Positions 23,787 to 32,937 of a stretch of DNA of 47,301 nt are shown one piece after another. The stretch's first letter is position 1. Every line of letters begins with the position of its first letter. The notes beneath the pieces were generated by a model. That model ran no database searches and had not been told where the DNA came from. It saw nothing but the letters and a program-made list of their open reading frames with translations. This DNA comes from Ga0077555 sp031406575 (GTDB lineage: Bacteria > Pseudomonadota > Alphaproteobacteria > Rhizobiales > Hyphomicrobiaceae), in assembly GCA_031406575.1 (NCBI GenBank), contig JANOHP010000078.1, positions 1 to 47,301 of the forward strand, given 5' to 3'. The position numbers and the translations under genes were made by a program.

Positions 23787-25751
23787 ATGACCACACACAA
23801 CGACTGCACGGGCGAGCTGTCGACTACGCCGTCCCTCAATGATCTGATTGCCGAGCGCCTGTCGCGGCGCGATTTGTTTGTCGGGTTGGCGGCGACGACC
23901 GCGGTGGCGGGCCTCGCGCTCACAGCTGCCGGCTCATCCGCGCGCGCCGCGCCCCTACCACCCTTTTCGTTCAAGGAACTCGCCAGCGGCATCGACGAGC
24001 GCCATCACGTCGCCGAAGGTTATGACGCCGACATCCTCATCCGCTGGGGCGATCCGATATTCGCGGACTCGCCCGCGTTCGATCCGTTGAAACAAACGGC
24101 TTCATCGCAATTGCGCCAGTTCGGCATGAACAACGACTTCCTCGGGTTCATCCCGCTGCGCGCCGATGGCAATCAGGGCTTGCTGTGCGTGCATCACGAG
24201 TATGCCGACAGCCACATGATGTTTCCGGGTTTGGGTAACGATGCCCGAAAAGCATCTCTCGCCACGACGGCGGAGCAGGTGGCCGTCGAGATGGCGGCGG
24301 TGGGCGGCTCGATCGTCGAGATTGCGCGGGAGGCCGGCAAGTGGTCCGTCGTGCGAAGCTCCAAATACAACCGCCGCATCACGGCGTCGGATACGGCCAT
24401 GACGATCGACGGGCCTGCGGCTGGCCACGCGCGCATGAAGACGAGCGCCGATCCGACGGGCGTCAAGGTCACCGGCACGATGAACAATTGCGCCGGTGGC
24501 ATCACGCCCTGGGGCACGTGGCTGATGTCGGAGGAAAACTGGCACTATTATTTCACGACGGATCAAGTCGACGAAAATGGGCGCGCAAAGAAGGGCTTGG
24601 GGGGGCCGCAGGAGAAATCGTGGGCGCGCTATGATCTGCCTGCCCGCCGCACCAACTGGGGCAAATACGTCGATCGCTTCAACGCCGATAAAGAGCCCAA
24701 CGAGCCCAATCGTTTCGGCTGGATCGTCGAAGTCGATCCGATGGACCCCGCGTCAGTCCCGGTGAAGCACACCGCACTCGGCCGCTTCCGCCACGAGGGC
24801 TGCGAGAACGCCATCACGCGCGATGGGCGCGTCGCCGTCTATTCGGGCGACGATGATCGGGGCGAGTTCGTCTACAAGTTCGTGTCGGCAGGCAAATACG
24901 ATGCGGGCTATCGCGTCGCCAACATGAAGCTGCTGTCGGAGGGCATCCTCTACGTCGCCCGCTTCGATGCCGACGGCTCGGGGACGTGGCTGCCGCTGGT
25001 GCACGGGCAAGGTCCGCTTACGGTCGTCAATGGATTTGCCTCACAGGCTGACGTGCTGATCGACACGCGGCTCGCCGCCACTGCTGTGGGCGCGACGCCG
25101 ATGGATCGGCCGGAAGACGTCGAACCCGGTCCCGGTGGACGCGTCGTGCTGGCGCTGACCAACAACGCCGAGCGCAAGGAGGGCGCGCAGGACGCCGCCA
25201 ACCCGCGCGGCCCCAATCCGCACGGCCACCTCATCGAACTGCTCGAAGACGGCGGCGATGTGGGCGCGACCAAGTTCACGTGGTCGATGCTCGTGCTGTG
25301 CGGCGATCCCGCCAAGCCCGAACACAAGGCCAAATGGCACGCCGACACCACCGCCGACGGCTGGTTTTCGGCGCCCGACAACGTGGCGTTCGATCCAGCG
25401 GGCCGCCTGTGGATCGCGACCGACCAGGGCACGAGCTGGGCGAAACTATCGGGCAAAGCCGACGGACTCTACGCGGTCGAATACGAAGGCGCCAAGCGTG
25501 GGCTGTCCAAGCTCTTCTTCCGCTGCCCCATCGGCGCCGAGATGTGTGGCCCCCGCTTCACGGCCGACGCCACAACGCTCTTTCTCGCCGTGCAACACCC
25601 CGCCGCCGACGGCGCGGCCGACTGGAAACCATTCGGCAAAGCTTCCTCGGCGCAAGACCCCGCCACCCGCTGGCCCGACTTCAAACCCGACATGCCGCCC
25701 CGCCCGTCGGTCGTGGTCGTCACGAAGAAGGGGGGCGGGAGGATTGGGTGA
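23787..25751 (+). CDS. phoX: PhoX family alkaline phosphatase (DUF839), Tat-exported
   Basis: A 654-residue protein of the PhoX family, Ca2+-dependent periplasmic phosphatases that release phosphate from organic esters. The Tat signal is clear: SRRDLFVG (residues 26-33), a hydrophobic stretch and cleavage near SARA|APL at about 54. The DUF839 pattern follows: FGMNNDFLGFIPL, LCVHHEYADSHMMFPG, NCAGGITPWGTWLMSEEN and GRFRHEGCENAI. Late residues include WFSAPDNVAFDPAGRLWIATD. ATG 23787 has AGAGGG 6 nt upstream. No convincing Pho box was found. A DUF839 relative with another substrate cannot be excluded. Its export needs the Tat system (tatC lies at the right edge). Confidence 0.87.
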   Translation: MTTHNDCTGELSTTPSLNDLIAERLSRRDLFVGLAATTAVAGLALTAAGSSARAAPLPPFSFKELASGIDERHHVAEGYDADILIRWGDPIFADSPAFDPLKQTASSQLRQFGMNNDFLGFIPLRADGNQGLLCVHHEYADSHMMFPGLGNDARKASLATTAEQVAVEMAAVGGSIVEIAREAGKWSVVRSSKYNRRITASDTAMTIDGPAAGHARMKTSADPTGVKVTGTMNNCAGGITPWGTWLMSEENWHYYFTTDQVDENGRAKKGLGGPQEKSWARYDLPARRTNWGKYVDRFNADKEPNEPNRFGWIVEVDPMDPASVPVKHTALGRFRHEGCENAITRDGRVAVYSGDDDRGEFVYKFVSAGKYDAGYRVANMKLLSEGILYVARFDADGSGTWLPLVHGQGPLTVVNGFASQADVLIDTRLAATAVGATPMDRPEDVEPGPGGRVVLALTNNAERKEGAQDAANPRGPNPHGHLIELLEDGGDVGATKFTWSMLVLCGDPAKPEHKAKWHADTTADGWFSAPDNVAFDPAGRLWIATDQGTSWAKLSGKADGLYAVEYEGAKRGLSKLFFRCPIGAEMCGPRFTADATTLFLAVQHPAADGAADWKPFGKASSAQDPATRWPDFKPDMPPRPSVVVVTKKGGGRIG

Positions 25752-25858
25752 GCCAGCCCGCGACGCCGCGGATGGCGTCGAAGGTGTCTCGGAAACTCGG
25801 ATGGCAAAGGCGACCATTGAATCGGAAGGGCCACGCTTGCGGCGGCCCACATAATCTC

Positions 25859-26443
25859 TCAGCGTCGGCGTGGGGGCACGACATCCTTGAATGCGTCGAA
25901 GCCCTTCCAGGCCGGCTCGCTGGGCGCAGCACCCGCACGGGGCAGGTACTGAGATGGCTCACCAGTCTGCATGTTTGGAATGTAGCGCGGGCAATTCGGG
26001 AAGATGTGCTCGGGGATAACCCGGATGACGAGTTGGGCCCCTGGCAAATCGTTCATCATGGAATCATCGAAGTGAAGGCTCGCGCGTCCATTCACGCGCA
26101 ATCGCTGCGGTTTTTTCCCCATTGTCAAGAACAGCAAACCAACTTGCGGATTGACCTTGATGTTGCCGAGGCTCTTGAACATCCCATTGCCATCGTAGTC
26201 CGGGAATACGAGCAGATCAGGCGCGGCTACTTTCACGAAGCCCGGGGGACCGCCCTTGAATGAGCAATCGGGGCGCCCGTCGGCATCTGCGGTCGCCAGG
26301 AAGAAGTAACCGGCGCTCTCGATGAACGCCTTGTCTTCATCTTTGAAACGGTCGCGCCACAGCCGCTCGACGAGCCGATCGGCAAGCAGCCTTGCCCCGA
26401 AGCGGTCTTGAAGTTCCCGGTTGCCGTCGTGATACATCGGCAT
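25859..26443 (-). CDS. Pyridoxamine 5'-phosphate oxidase-like FMN-binding protein
   Basis: A 194-residue split-barrel protein of the PNPOx-like family: FIESAGYFFLATADADGRPDCS, then the FMN-contact region VFPDYDGNGMFKSLGNIKVNPQVGLLF, and LRVNGRASL. Many members reduce or bind flavin or heme rather than make PLP, so the reaction is open. The C-terminal FPNCPRYIPNMQ with its Cys is typical of one subgroup. The start is supported by GAGG 9 nt upstream. It lies 70 nt downstream of the amidohydrolase remnant on the same strand. Confidence 0.87.
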   Translation of the reverse strand: MPMYHDGNRELQDRFGARLLADRLVERLWRDRFKDEDKAFIESAGYFFLATADADGRPDCSFKGGPPGFVKVAAPDLLVFPDYDGNGMFKSLGNIKVNPQVGLLFLTMGKKPQRLRVNGRASLHFDDSMMNDLPGAQLVIRVIPEHIFPNCPRYIPNMQTGEPSQYLPRAGAAPSEPAWKGFDAFKDVVPPRRR

Positions 26444-26513
26444 GATGCGTACCTCGATGTTCGAACAAGCTCACCATTTCCTGCCCATCTGTGACTGTCA
26501 GCTGCTGTGGCCC

Positions 26514-26831
26514 TCACCCCAACGCCGACCAATCCACCGGTCCCGTCACGTACCCGTAGCGCAGGTTATTCCGCGCCGGACCTGCCTTGTCGTACTGCTC
26601 GCGCATCACTGCGAAGCGGTCGCGGTCGGGGCCGAGGTCGCCGCGTTTGGAGATGTCGAAGTCGTAGAGCTTGGCGTTGGTGCCGCCGAAGACACCTCGC
26701 GCTGTTTTTTCCCTCTGTGGAGCTGGCGTGTATTCGTCGCTCGAGACGATCTGTGTCGGAATGGGGGTCGCGTGCGGTAGCAGCTCGGAGGGGTTGAGCG
26801 CGGCAATTTCGACGTCGGTCAGGAAGCCCAT
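26514..26831 (-). pseudogene. Internally deleted amidohydrolase remnant
   Basis: An intact 105-codon frame with a good ribosome-binding site (GAGGAG 7 nt before ATG 26831). The first ~40 residues (FLTDVEIAALNPSELLPHAT, IPTQIVSSDEYTPAPQ) resemble the N-terminus, and the last ~60 (GVFGGTNAKLYDFD, YDKAGPARNNLRYGYV) the C-terminus, of metal-dependent TIM-barrel amidohydrolases that are much longer (from memory). The whole metal-binding barrel is absent, so it cannot be an active hydrolase. An in-frame deletion is the simplest reading; a small independent protein is the alternative. Confidence 0.6.
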
Positions 26832-27087
26832 GGCGTGTCTCCTCGAGATCGAAGGAACGAAAGGCGTTCGCAGCGTGATGCCATTGCACGCGATGCTATC
26901 GGCTGGCCGCCCGGCCTGTCACCCCGAAATCGAGTGCTCGGCCCGCCAGGGACGTTTCCTGTTGATCGGTTGGCACCGACAGGTCCCGCCGCGAACCTCT
27001 TGCCCCAAGACCGTCCGAGAGGCAAAGTCGCGCCAGCTCGGACAGTCCCGCCGCATCACTCTCACTTCGATCGAAAAGGCAGTCGCA

Positions 27088-28011
27088 ATGAAAATTCTCG
27101 TCATGGGCTCGGGCGGCGTCGGCGGCTACTTCGGCGGGCGGCTCGCGGGCGCGGGCAACGACGTCACGTTCGTGGCGCGTGGCGCGCATCTGGCGGCCAT
27201 CCAAAAGGACGGCCTGCACCTCGACAGCCAACTGGGCAACCTCACAGTCAAGCCCGCCAAAGCCGCTGCCGATCCAGCCGAGGCCGGCGTGCCCGACCTC
27301 ATCCTCTTCGCGACGAAAATGGGCGATACCGAAGGCGCCGCCCGACAACTCGCGCCGATCGTGCGCGATGGCGTCACCATCATCACCTTCCAGAATGGCG
27401 TCGAAGGGCCAGACATCATCCGCCGCGTGCTGCCGGGCGCCCGCGTGCTGCCGGGCGTCGCGCGCATCGCCAGTCACATTCCCCGCCCCGGCGTCATCGA
27501 CCAACGCAGCCCGTTCGCCCGCCTCGAGATCGGTGCGCCTGGAGGAGGTTCTGCGCCCGATGTCGATGCATTCGCTAAAACCGCCAAAGCCGCCGGCATC
27601 GACGTCGTGATGGCAGAGTCGATCGAGCGCAACGTCTGGTTGAAGTTCGGCATGCTGTCGGCGTTCTCCGGCATGACCGCGCTGACCGGCCACACCGCAG
27701 GTCCGATCCGCACCAATCCGAAAACGCGCGCGCTGCTCGAAGCCTGCGTGCGCGAAACCATCGCGGTCGGCGACGCCGACGGCGGCTGGCTGAAACCCGC
27801 CGATTTCGAGGTTCTTATGAAAGCCATCGACGGCAATCCGCCGGCCATGACCTCCTCCATGGCGCATGACCGCCAAGCCGGAAAACCGCTGGAGGTCGAC
27901 TATCTCTCCGGCGCTGTCGTGCGCATCGGCGCCCGCCACGGCGTACCAACCCCGACCCACCAGTTCATCGTGCAGGCGCTGGCGCTCGATGCGGGTGGGA
28001 AGGCTTCGTAA
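27088..28011 (+). CDS. panE: 2-dehydropantoate 2-reductase (ketopantoate reductase) family
   Basis: A 307-residue NADPH enzyme of the ApbA/PanE family, reducing ketopantoate to pantoate for pantothenate and CoA synthesis. The dinucleotide fold starts MKILVMGSGGVGGYFGGRLA. FATKMGDTE and ITFQNGVEG follow, and the catalytic Lys lies in SIERNVWLKFGML. The C-terminal GKPLEVDYLSGAVVRIGARHGVPTPTH is diagnostic. Family paralogues act on other 2-oxo acids, so the gene name is probable rather than certain. The start at 27088 follows AAGG by 9 nt. The gene 48 nt downstream is a related beta-hydroxyacid dehydrogenase. Confidence 0.87.
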   Translation: MKILVMGSGGVGGYFGGRLAGAGNDVTFVARGAHLAAIQKDGLHLDSQLGNLTVKPAKAAADPAEAGVPDLILFATKMGDTEGAARQLAPIVRDGVTIITFQNGVEGPDIIRRVLPGARVLPGVARIASHIPRPGVIDQRSPFARLEIGAPGGGSAPDVDAFAKTAKAAGIDVVMAESIERNVWLKFGMLSAFSGMTALTGHTAGPIRTNPKTRALLEACVRETIAVGDADGGWLKPADFEVLMKAIDGNPPAMTSSMAHDRQAGKPLEVDYLSGAVVRIGARHGVPTPTHQFIVQALALDAGGKAS

Positions 28012-28059
28012 GCTCTCCAACCGGATCGATTGCAATCCATTCCATCTGAAAGAGACCCC

Positions 28060-28944
28060 ATGCCCACTCGCAACATCGCCTTCGTCGGTCTCGGTGCCAT
28101 GGGGGGTGCTATGGCGCAGACGTTGCTCGAGAAGCAGTTTCGCGTCACGGGCTACGACATGCGGCCCGAGGCGGTGGCGCATCTGGCGAAGGTCGGCGGC
28201 AAGGGCGCGGCCAGCATCGAGGAAGCGGCGCGCGATGCCGACATGCTGATCCTCATGGTCGTCAATGCCGATCAAGCGGAGGACGTGCTGTTCGAAAAAG
28301 TCGCGCTCGAAGCCCTCAAACCCGATGCGACCGTCATCGTCTGCTCGACGTGCGCACCGGACCGCATCGCAGCGATTGCCAAGCGCGTGGAGAAAAGCGG
28401 GCGCTGCTTCGTCGATGCGCCGGTGTCGGGCGGCGTCACGGGCGCACGCAATGGGACACTCACGATCATGGCTGCGGCGAAGAAAGCCGTGTTCGATGAT
28501 GCCCACCCCGTGCTCGCGGCGATGGGCTCGAACCTGCACTACATGGGCCAAGAACCGGGCCAGGGCGCGGCCATGAAAGTCGTCAATCAGTTGCTGTGCG
28601 GCGTGCACATCGTCGCCGCTGCCGAGGGGCTGGCCTTCGCCGAGCGCGCCGGCATCGACCCCAAGAAAGCGCTCGAGGTGCTGTCGGGCTCCGCCGCCCA
28701 GAGCTGGATGCTCAACGCGCGCGGGCCGCGCATGGTGGATTACGACACCGTCGTCACGAGTGCAGTCGACATCTTCGTCAAGGATTTGGCGCTGGTGCTC
28801 GATTCCGGGCGCGCCGCCAAGATGGGCCTGCCGCTGGCCGCCGCCGCGCATCAGTTGTTCCTCGCCGCCTCCGCCATGGGCCACGGCATCGAAGACGACA
28901 GCCAGGTGATCGAGACCTACCGCGCCCTGCTCGGGAAAAAGTGA
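28060..28944 (+). CDS. 3-hydroxyisobutyrate dehydrogenase family NAD(P)-dependent oxidoreductase
   Basis: A 294-residue beta-hydroxyacid dehydrogenase. The Rossmann motif is FVGLGAMGGAMA (residues 8-19), the substrate motif DAPVSGG lies at 119-125, and the catalytic Lys173 is in GAAMKVVNQL. Members oxidise 3-hydroxyisobutyrate (valine breakdown), reduce tartronate semialdehyde or act on threonate. The substrate cannot be fixed, but a 3-hydroxyisobutyryl-CoA hydrolase about 11 kb away makes valine catabolism plausible. The start at 28060 follows GAAAGAG. Likely co-transcribed with the ketopantoate reductase gene. Confidence 0.9.
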   Translation: MPTRNIAFVGLGAMGGAMAQTLLEKQFRVTGYDMRPEAVAHLAKVGGKGAASIEEAARDADMLILMVVNADQAEDVLFEKVALEALKPDATVIVCSTCAPDRIAAIAKRVEKSGRCFVDAPVSGGVTGARNGTLTIMAAAKKAVFDDAHPVLAAMGSNLHYMGQEPGQGAAMKVVNQLLCGVHIVAAAEGLAFAERAGIDPKKALEVLSGSAAQSWMLNARGPRMVDYDTVVTSAVDIFVKDLALVLDSGRAAKMGLPLAAAAHQLFLAASAMGHGIEDDSQVIETYRALLGKK

Positions 28945-28946
28945 GA

Positions 28947-29059
28947 GGTGCGTAGGGCGCAATAGCGCCCCTTGGCGTATTGCGCCGAAAACGACGAGAG
29001 TGTTCGGTGAGGTCGAGGTTGAAACGGCGCAATACGCTGCGCACTTGCGCCGGATGCGC
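28947..29059. repeat. GCGTATTGCGCC palindromic element, copy 1
   Basis: GTAGGGCGCAATAGCGC...GCGTATTGCGCC (28951-28986) and ACGGCGCAATACGCTGCG...TTGCGCCGG (29024-29053) form two hairpins. The whole is roughly palindromic and begins just after the dehydrogenase stop. A related copy is at 37242-37341. GTAGGG(C)GCAATAGCG-type elements recur between genes in this group (from memory). Confidence 0.7.
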
Positions 29060-29111
29060 CGAACGCCTCGTGCCGTCGTCGGTCGCCAAGCCATTGATGT
29101 CTGAGGGGCCC

Positions 29112-29528
29112 ATGACCGACTGCCTCTTCGTTTACGGCACTCTGATGCGCGCCGCCGCGGGCGTAGCGATGGGGCGGAACATGCGCGCGCGGCTGGAGGC
29201 GGACGGCGCGTGGTTCGGCGCGGCAACGATTGGTGGTCGTCTCTACGAGCTGGGGTCGTATCCGGGACTGTTCCCGTCCACCCGAAGCAGCGACCGCGTG
29301 CACGGGGAAGTCTACCGCCTGCACGATCCCAGCGCGTCCTGGGTATGGCTCGACGCCTACGAGGGCATACCGGCGGGCCGAACGCTCAGTGGCGACGAAT
29401 ACGCCCGCATCGTCGCTCCCATCACGCTCGCGAGCGGCACGAGGCTCGAGGCCTGGGTCTACACCATGATTACGGAACCGGCCGCGTCACGGCTCATACC
29501 CGACGGGCGCTGGCGCGGCGGCGTCTGA
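29112..29528 (+). CDS. Gamma-glutamylcyclotransferase (AIG2-like) family protein
   Basis: A 138-residue GGCT-fold protein. The substrate loop YGTLMR is at residues 8-13 and the catalytic Glu84 is in LDAYEGIPAG. Other family marks are LYELGSYPGLFPS and VHGEVYRL. Enzymes of this fold release 5-oxoproline from gamma-glutamyl amines or peptides. The start at ATG 29112 follows GAGGGG. Its stop directly abuts the stop of the convergent metallopeptidase gene (no bases between). Confidence 0.88.
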   Translation: MTDCLFVYGTLMRAAAGVAMGRNMRARLEADGAWFGAATIGGRLYELGSYPGLFPSTRSSDRVHGEVYRLHDPSASWVWLDAYEGIPAGRTLSGDEYARIVAPITLASGTRLEAWVYTMITEPAASRLIPDGRWRGGV

Positions 29529-30281
29529 TTATTCCTCGACGCCGTAGCGGTAGAGGTCCATTCCGTTGCCGCGCAGCCAGAACTTGGCCTCTTCCAGCTT
29601 CGGGCACGACTTGGCGACGAGGCGCCAGAAGCGGGCACCGTGGTTCATTTCCGCCAGATGCGCGACCTCGTGCGCCGCGACGTAATCGAGCACGAACGGC
29701 GGCGCCAGGACAAGGCGCCACGAGAACGACAAATGCCCGTCGCTGGAGCACGATCCCCAACGGCTCTTCTGATCGCGTAGCGTCAGCTTGCGGGCCCGCA
29801 GGCCCAGATTTTTTGCGTGGTGCGTCACGCTGGCATCCAGATCGCGTTTGGCCTGTGCCTGGAGCCAATCTTTCAGCCGGCGCGGCGCGTTCTCGATCGG
29901 ACCGGAGACGCTCAGGAGCGGCGATTTGCGCGGGCGCTCGAGGATTGTCACGATGGCGCGCCGCCCTTTGCTGGGACCGGCGAACTGCACCTGGTGCATT
30001 ACCCCGCGCACCGGCAGCACGGCACCGTCCTGAAATGGCACAGCCTCCGGCACGCCGTCGAGCCGGGCGATGACCCAATCGAGACTGCGCGCGAGAAAGC
30101 GATTGGCCTCGCGCACATCGAAACTCTGCGGCACGGTCAGGTAAACGGCGCGGCGCGTGCGGCTGACACGCAGCGTCAAACGACGCGCGGTGGGATGGCT
30201 TCGCACTTCGACCGGCGCCGGAATCCCGTCGACCCGGAGGAGCTGATGCGATGGAGATGCCTTGGCGACTGGCCGAGACAT
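29529..30281 (-). CDS. YgjP-like M48/SprT-type zinc metallopeptidase (DUF45)
   Basis: A 250-residue YgjP-family protein with the zinc motif HEVAH (204-208), a third likely ligand His214 in EMNHGARFW, and the family mark SRWGSC (173-178). The N-terminal half (EVRSHPTARRLTLRVSRTRR) is typical too. These are cytoplasmic and thought to be proteases, but substrates are unknown. I chose ATG 30281, with GAGG 6 nt upstream, instead of the 63-residue longer frame, whose extra part lacks family similarity. Confidence 0.88.
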   Translation of the reverse strand: MSRPVAKASPSHQLLRVDGIPAPVEVRSHPTARRLTLRVSRTRRAVYLTVPQSFDVREANRFLARSLDWVIARLDGVPEAVPFQDGAVLPVRGVMHQVQFAGPSKGRRAIVTILERPRKSPLLSVSGPIENAPRRLKDWLQAQAKRDLDASVTHHAKNLGLRARKLTLRDQKSRWGSCSSDGHLSFSWRLVLAPPFVLDYVAAHEVAHLAEMNHGARFWRLVAKSCPKLEEAKFWLRGNGMDLYRYGVEE

Positions 30282-30573
30282 GGGCGACCTCGATTTATTG
30301 ACGGGTGTCTGCGGTTTCATCTGCTGCATGAACCGTACCATCCTCGGGGACAGCGGCACACAAACAACGTTGCGCAAGTGTTTACGGCGCTCGTGCGGCA
30401 AGCCACACAGCCAGCGCTCCAAATTGATTAACAGAACTCGAGGACACACTGCGAGTAAGGACATGCCCAATACCCCACGTGCCGTTGTCGGAGTTGCTTC
30501 TCAGACACGCTTCACGGCTGGTGCAGCATAGCAAAAACGTCTGTTTCAAAGGTGAATCGCACCGATTTTTCTC

Positions 30574-32112
30574 TCACCGTGGATCGGCGTGAAACTGCGA
30601 CAAGCCCTGAAAAAACATCGCCCCCGCAAGCTGCCAAAAGCGCAGCGGAGTGAAGCCCGCACCTATCGCCGCACCCAACCCATCGCCGGCAGATCGACCG
30701 TTCACATGTCCCGCATTGGGCCGCCCGCTCGTCATGTGCGCTCTGTGCGGTATGTGCGCGCGCTCGTCATCGCGCTGAAACGTAAACGCTGCGTTGTGCG
30801 GTTCGAAGGCTTGAGACGCATCGACCCTCCTCTCGTCGACACTGCGATCGAGCGGCGGGGTGACAATGCCGTGTGCGGTGCGCTGATCACGCAAGCGCGC
30901 GAACGCGGCGATGCGCGGCGCGATTTGCCGGCGGAATCGCGAGCCGTTGAAGACGCCGTAATGGCCGACCTTGGGGCACTCGAAATGCTCCTTCATCTCG
31001 GCCGGCACTCCCGTACACAGGTCGAGTGCCGCGCGGCACTGGCCAATGCCGGTGATGTCATCCTTCTCGCCCTCGATCGTGAGCAGCGCCACGTTGCGGA
31101 TCGCCCCGAGATTGACGCGACGCCCGCGATGCGTGAACTGCCCGCGCGGCAAGAGATGGCGCACGAAGACCGAATCGACCGTCTGCAGGAAAAATTCCGC
31201 CGTCAGGTCCATCACCGCGAGATATTCATCGTAGAACTCACGATGCTTTTCGGCACTGTCGCCATCGCCGTGCACCAGATGTTGAAACAGCTCCTTGTGG
31301 GCCGTCATGTGCCTGTCGAGGTTCATCGTCATGAACCCGGAAAGCTGCAGAAATCCAGGATACACTTGACGTCCCAGCCCGGCGTTGGGCCACGGCACGC
31401 TGGTGATCACATTGGTGCGGAACCAGTCGGTGCCGCGCTGAACCGCAAGTGTATTGACGACAGTGGGATTGACGCGGGTATCGATCGGCCCGCCCGCCAT
31501 CATGAGGGACCGGGGCACATTGGGATCGCCGTCTTCTTCCATCAGAGCTGTCGCCGCGAGCACGGGCACAGACGGTTGGCAGACCGCGAACACGTGCACG
31601 TCGCCGCCGAAAAAGCCGAACATCTCGCGCATGGTGTCGATGTAATCGTCGAGATCGAAGGTGCCCGCGATCAGCGGCACCTCGTGGGCATCCTGCCAAT
31701 CGGTAATGTAGACCTCGTGGTCGGGCAAGAACGTCTCGACCGTGCCGCGCAACAAGGTTGCGAAGTGCCCCGACATGGGCGCCACGATCAGCAGACGCGG
31801 ATCGCGGTCGCGCCGCGCTTGCGGCACATCGCGCTCGAAGTGAACGAGTTTGCAGAACGGCGTCTGCCAAACCACCTCTTCAGTGACGGCGACTCTAGCC
31901 TTGTCGACGACCGTTTCAGCGATGCCGAATGTGGGGCGATCGTAGCGGCGGGTCGTTCGCTCGAACACTTCCAGCGCGGCCGTCGCATGCCGCACCATGC
32001 TGGTTTTTCCCAGCGGGTTGAACGGGTGTTGCAGCATGAGGCGGTAAGAATCGGCTGCCACCCGCGCGGGTCCTACCGCAGCATGGCCCAGCTCGTACCA
32101 ATGGTAGAGCAT
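30574..32112 (-). CDS. phaZ: Intracellular poly(3-hydroxybutyrate) depolymerase with extra C-terminal tail
   Basis: A 512-residue PhaZ that releases hydroxybutyrate from cytoplasmic PHB granules. Catalytic residues match the known i-PHB depolymerase triad: Cys178 in AVCQPSVPV, Asp351 or 352 in IEGEKDDITG, His384 in KVGHYGVFNG. MLYHWYELGHAAVGP at the start is typical. Family proteins usually end near residue 405-420. Here about 100 Arg/His/Ala-rich residues without clear fold follow, possibly a lost stop codon. GGGGGA 9 nt before the ATG supports the start. It is transcribed alone. Confidence 0.93.
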   Translation of the reverse strand: MLYHWYELGHAAVGPARVAADSYRLMLQHPFNPLGKTSMVRHATAALEVFERTTRRYDRPTFGIAETVVDKARVAVTEEVVWQTPFCKLVHFERDVPQARRDRDPRLLIVAPMSGHFATLLRGTVETFLPDHEVYITDWQDAHEVPLIAGTFDLDDYIDTMREMFGFFGGDVHVFAVCQPSVPVLAATALMEEDGDPNVPRSLMMAGGPIDTRVNPTVVNTLAVQRGTDWFRTNVITSVPWPNAGLGRQVYPGFLQLSGFMTMNLDRHMTAHKELFQHLVHGDGDSAEKHREFYDEYLAVMDLTAEFFLQTVDSVFVRHLLPRGQFTHRGRRVNLGAIRNVALLTIEGEKDDITGIGQCRAALDLCTGVPAEMKEHFECPKVGHYGVFNGSRFRRQIAPRIAAFARLRDQRTAHGIVTPPLDRSVDERRVDASQAFEPHNAAFTFQRDDERAHIPHRAHMTSGRPNAGHVNGRSAGDGLGAAIGAGFTPLRFWQLAGAMFFQGLSQFHADPR

Positions 32113-32258
32113 TAGTGAAGTCCCCCGATATCCATCAGACTTCGCCGCATTCCCCGGCTCGGGCCGTTTCTTTGACGGTCCACGATCCGCGGGCGGTCTT
32201 GTTGTCGCATAATCTTCCTTAGGGAGTGTGAGCCGATTCGCGCCAGGGTTAAAGTCGT

Positions 32259-32930
32259 TCAGCGGCCTGATAGTTCCCGCCTCAGTCCTCGCTCCAGCTC
32301 TTGCACTGAAATCGACGGCCCATAGTGTGCGACGTAAGAACCCTCCGGACCCATGAGGTAAATCAACGCAGCGTGCTCAAGGACATAGCCCAGTGGCGCG
32401 TTCGGTTCAGCCAACTTGCGATAGGGCATGCGCCAAGCTGCGGCCATGGCGGCGACGGCTTCGGGTGAACCGGTCAAGCCGACCAGACGGGGGTGGAAGC
32501 GGGCCACCCATTCGGCCAAAACGGCCTGTCCGTCTCGCTCGGGATCGAGGGTGACAAACACCGGCACGATCCGGTCGGCGGAAGGACCGAGGCGGTCGAG
32601 CGCAGCACCCATGAGTTGCAGCAGCGCCGGAGCCATGTCGGGCGACGTCGTAAACCCGAACGTCAGCAGCATGAAGCGGCCGCGGAAATCGGCGTGCGAT
32701 ACCGTGCGACCGGTATGATCCACCAAACTGAACGGCCCCCCGATCGATGCTGGCGCTGCCACTTTCGGCAGCAGGAGATCCCGCGCACCGGGAACCGTCA
32801 GCAGCCCAATCATCGCGCCGAGAGCCGCGGCGAGCAGCGCCACGGCACCGAGCCGCAACATCAAGACCGCTCGCGTGATGGAGGGTGGCTGTCCTGATGG
32901 AGGCCTGCAGCTCGCCGGCGGGATGCTCAT
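32259..32930 (-). CDS. SCO1/SenC/PrrC-like protein lacking the copper-binding cysteines
   Basis: A 223-residue thioredoxin-fold protein of the SCO family, anchored by one N-terminal membrane helix (LGAVALLAAALGAMIGLLTV). The fold marks are present: FSLVDHTGRTVSHADFRG, LTFGFT, VFVTLDPERD and VLEHAALIYLMGPEG with the conserved His186. SCO proteins bind copper through CPxxCP to assemble cytochrome oxidase or sense redox state; here the site reads TSPDMAP, with Ser96 and Ala100 replacing both Cys. It therefore should not carry copper in the normal way. ATG 32930 lies 7 nt after the ABC permease stop: last gene of the exporter operon. The adjacent divergent regB recalls the regB/senC arrangement of Rhodobacter. 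Confidence 0.85.
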   Translation of the reverse strand: MSIPPASCRPPSGQPPSITRAVLMLRLGAVALLAAALGAMIGLLTVPGARDLLLPKVAAPASIGGPFSLVDHTGRTVSHADFRGRFMLLTFGFTTSPDMAPALLQLMGAALDRLGPSADRIVPVFVTLDPERDGQAVLAEWVARFHPRLVGLTGSPEAVAAMAAAWRMPYRKLAEPNAPLGYVLEHAALIYLMGPEGSYVAHYGPSISVQELERGLRRELSGR

Positions 32931-32937
32931 ACCCCGC

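Noticed and set aside
26896..29226. 776-codon minus-strand frame
   Set aside because: It runs opposite the ketopantoate reductase and 3-hydroxyisobutyrate dehydrogenase genes, both with intact motifs; the His/Arg/Asp-rich product is typical of a shadow frame.
30589..32115. 508-codon plus-strand frame
   Set aside because: It is the reverse of phaZ, whose catalytic residues are intact; it shows no domain.
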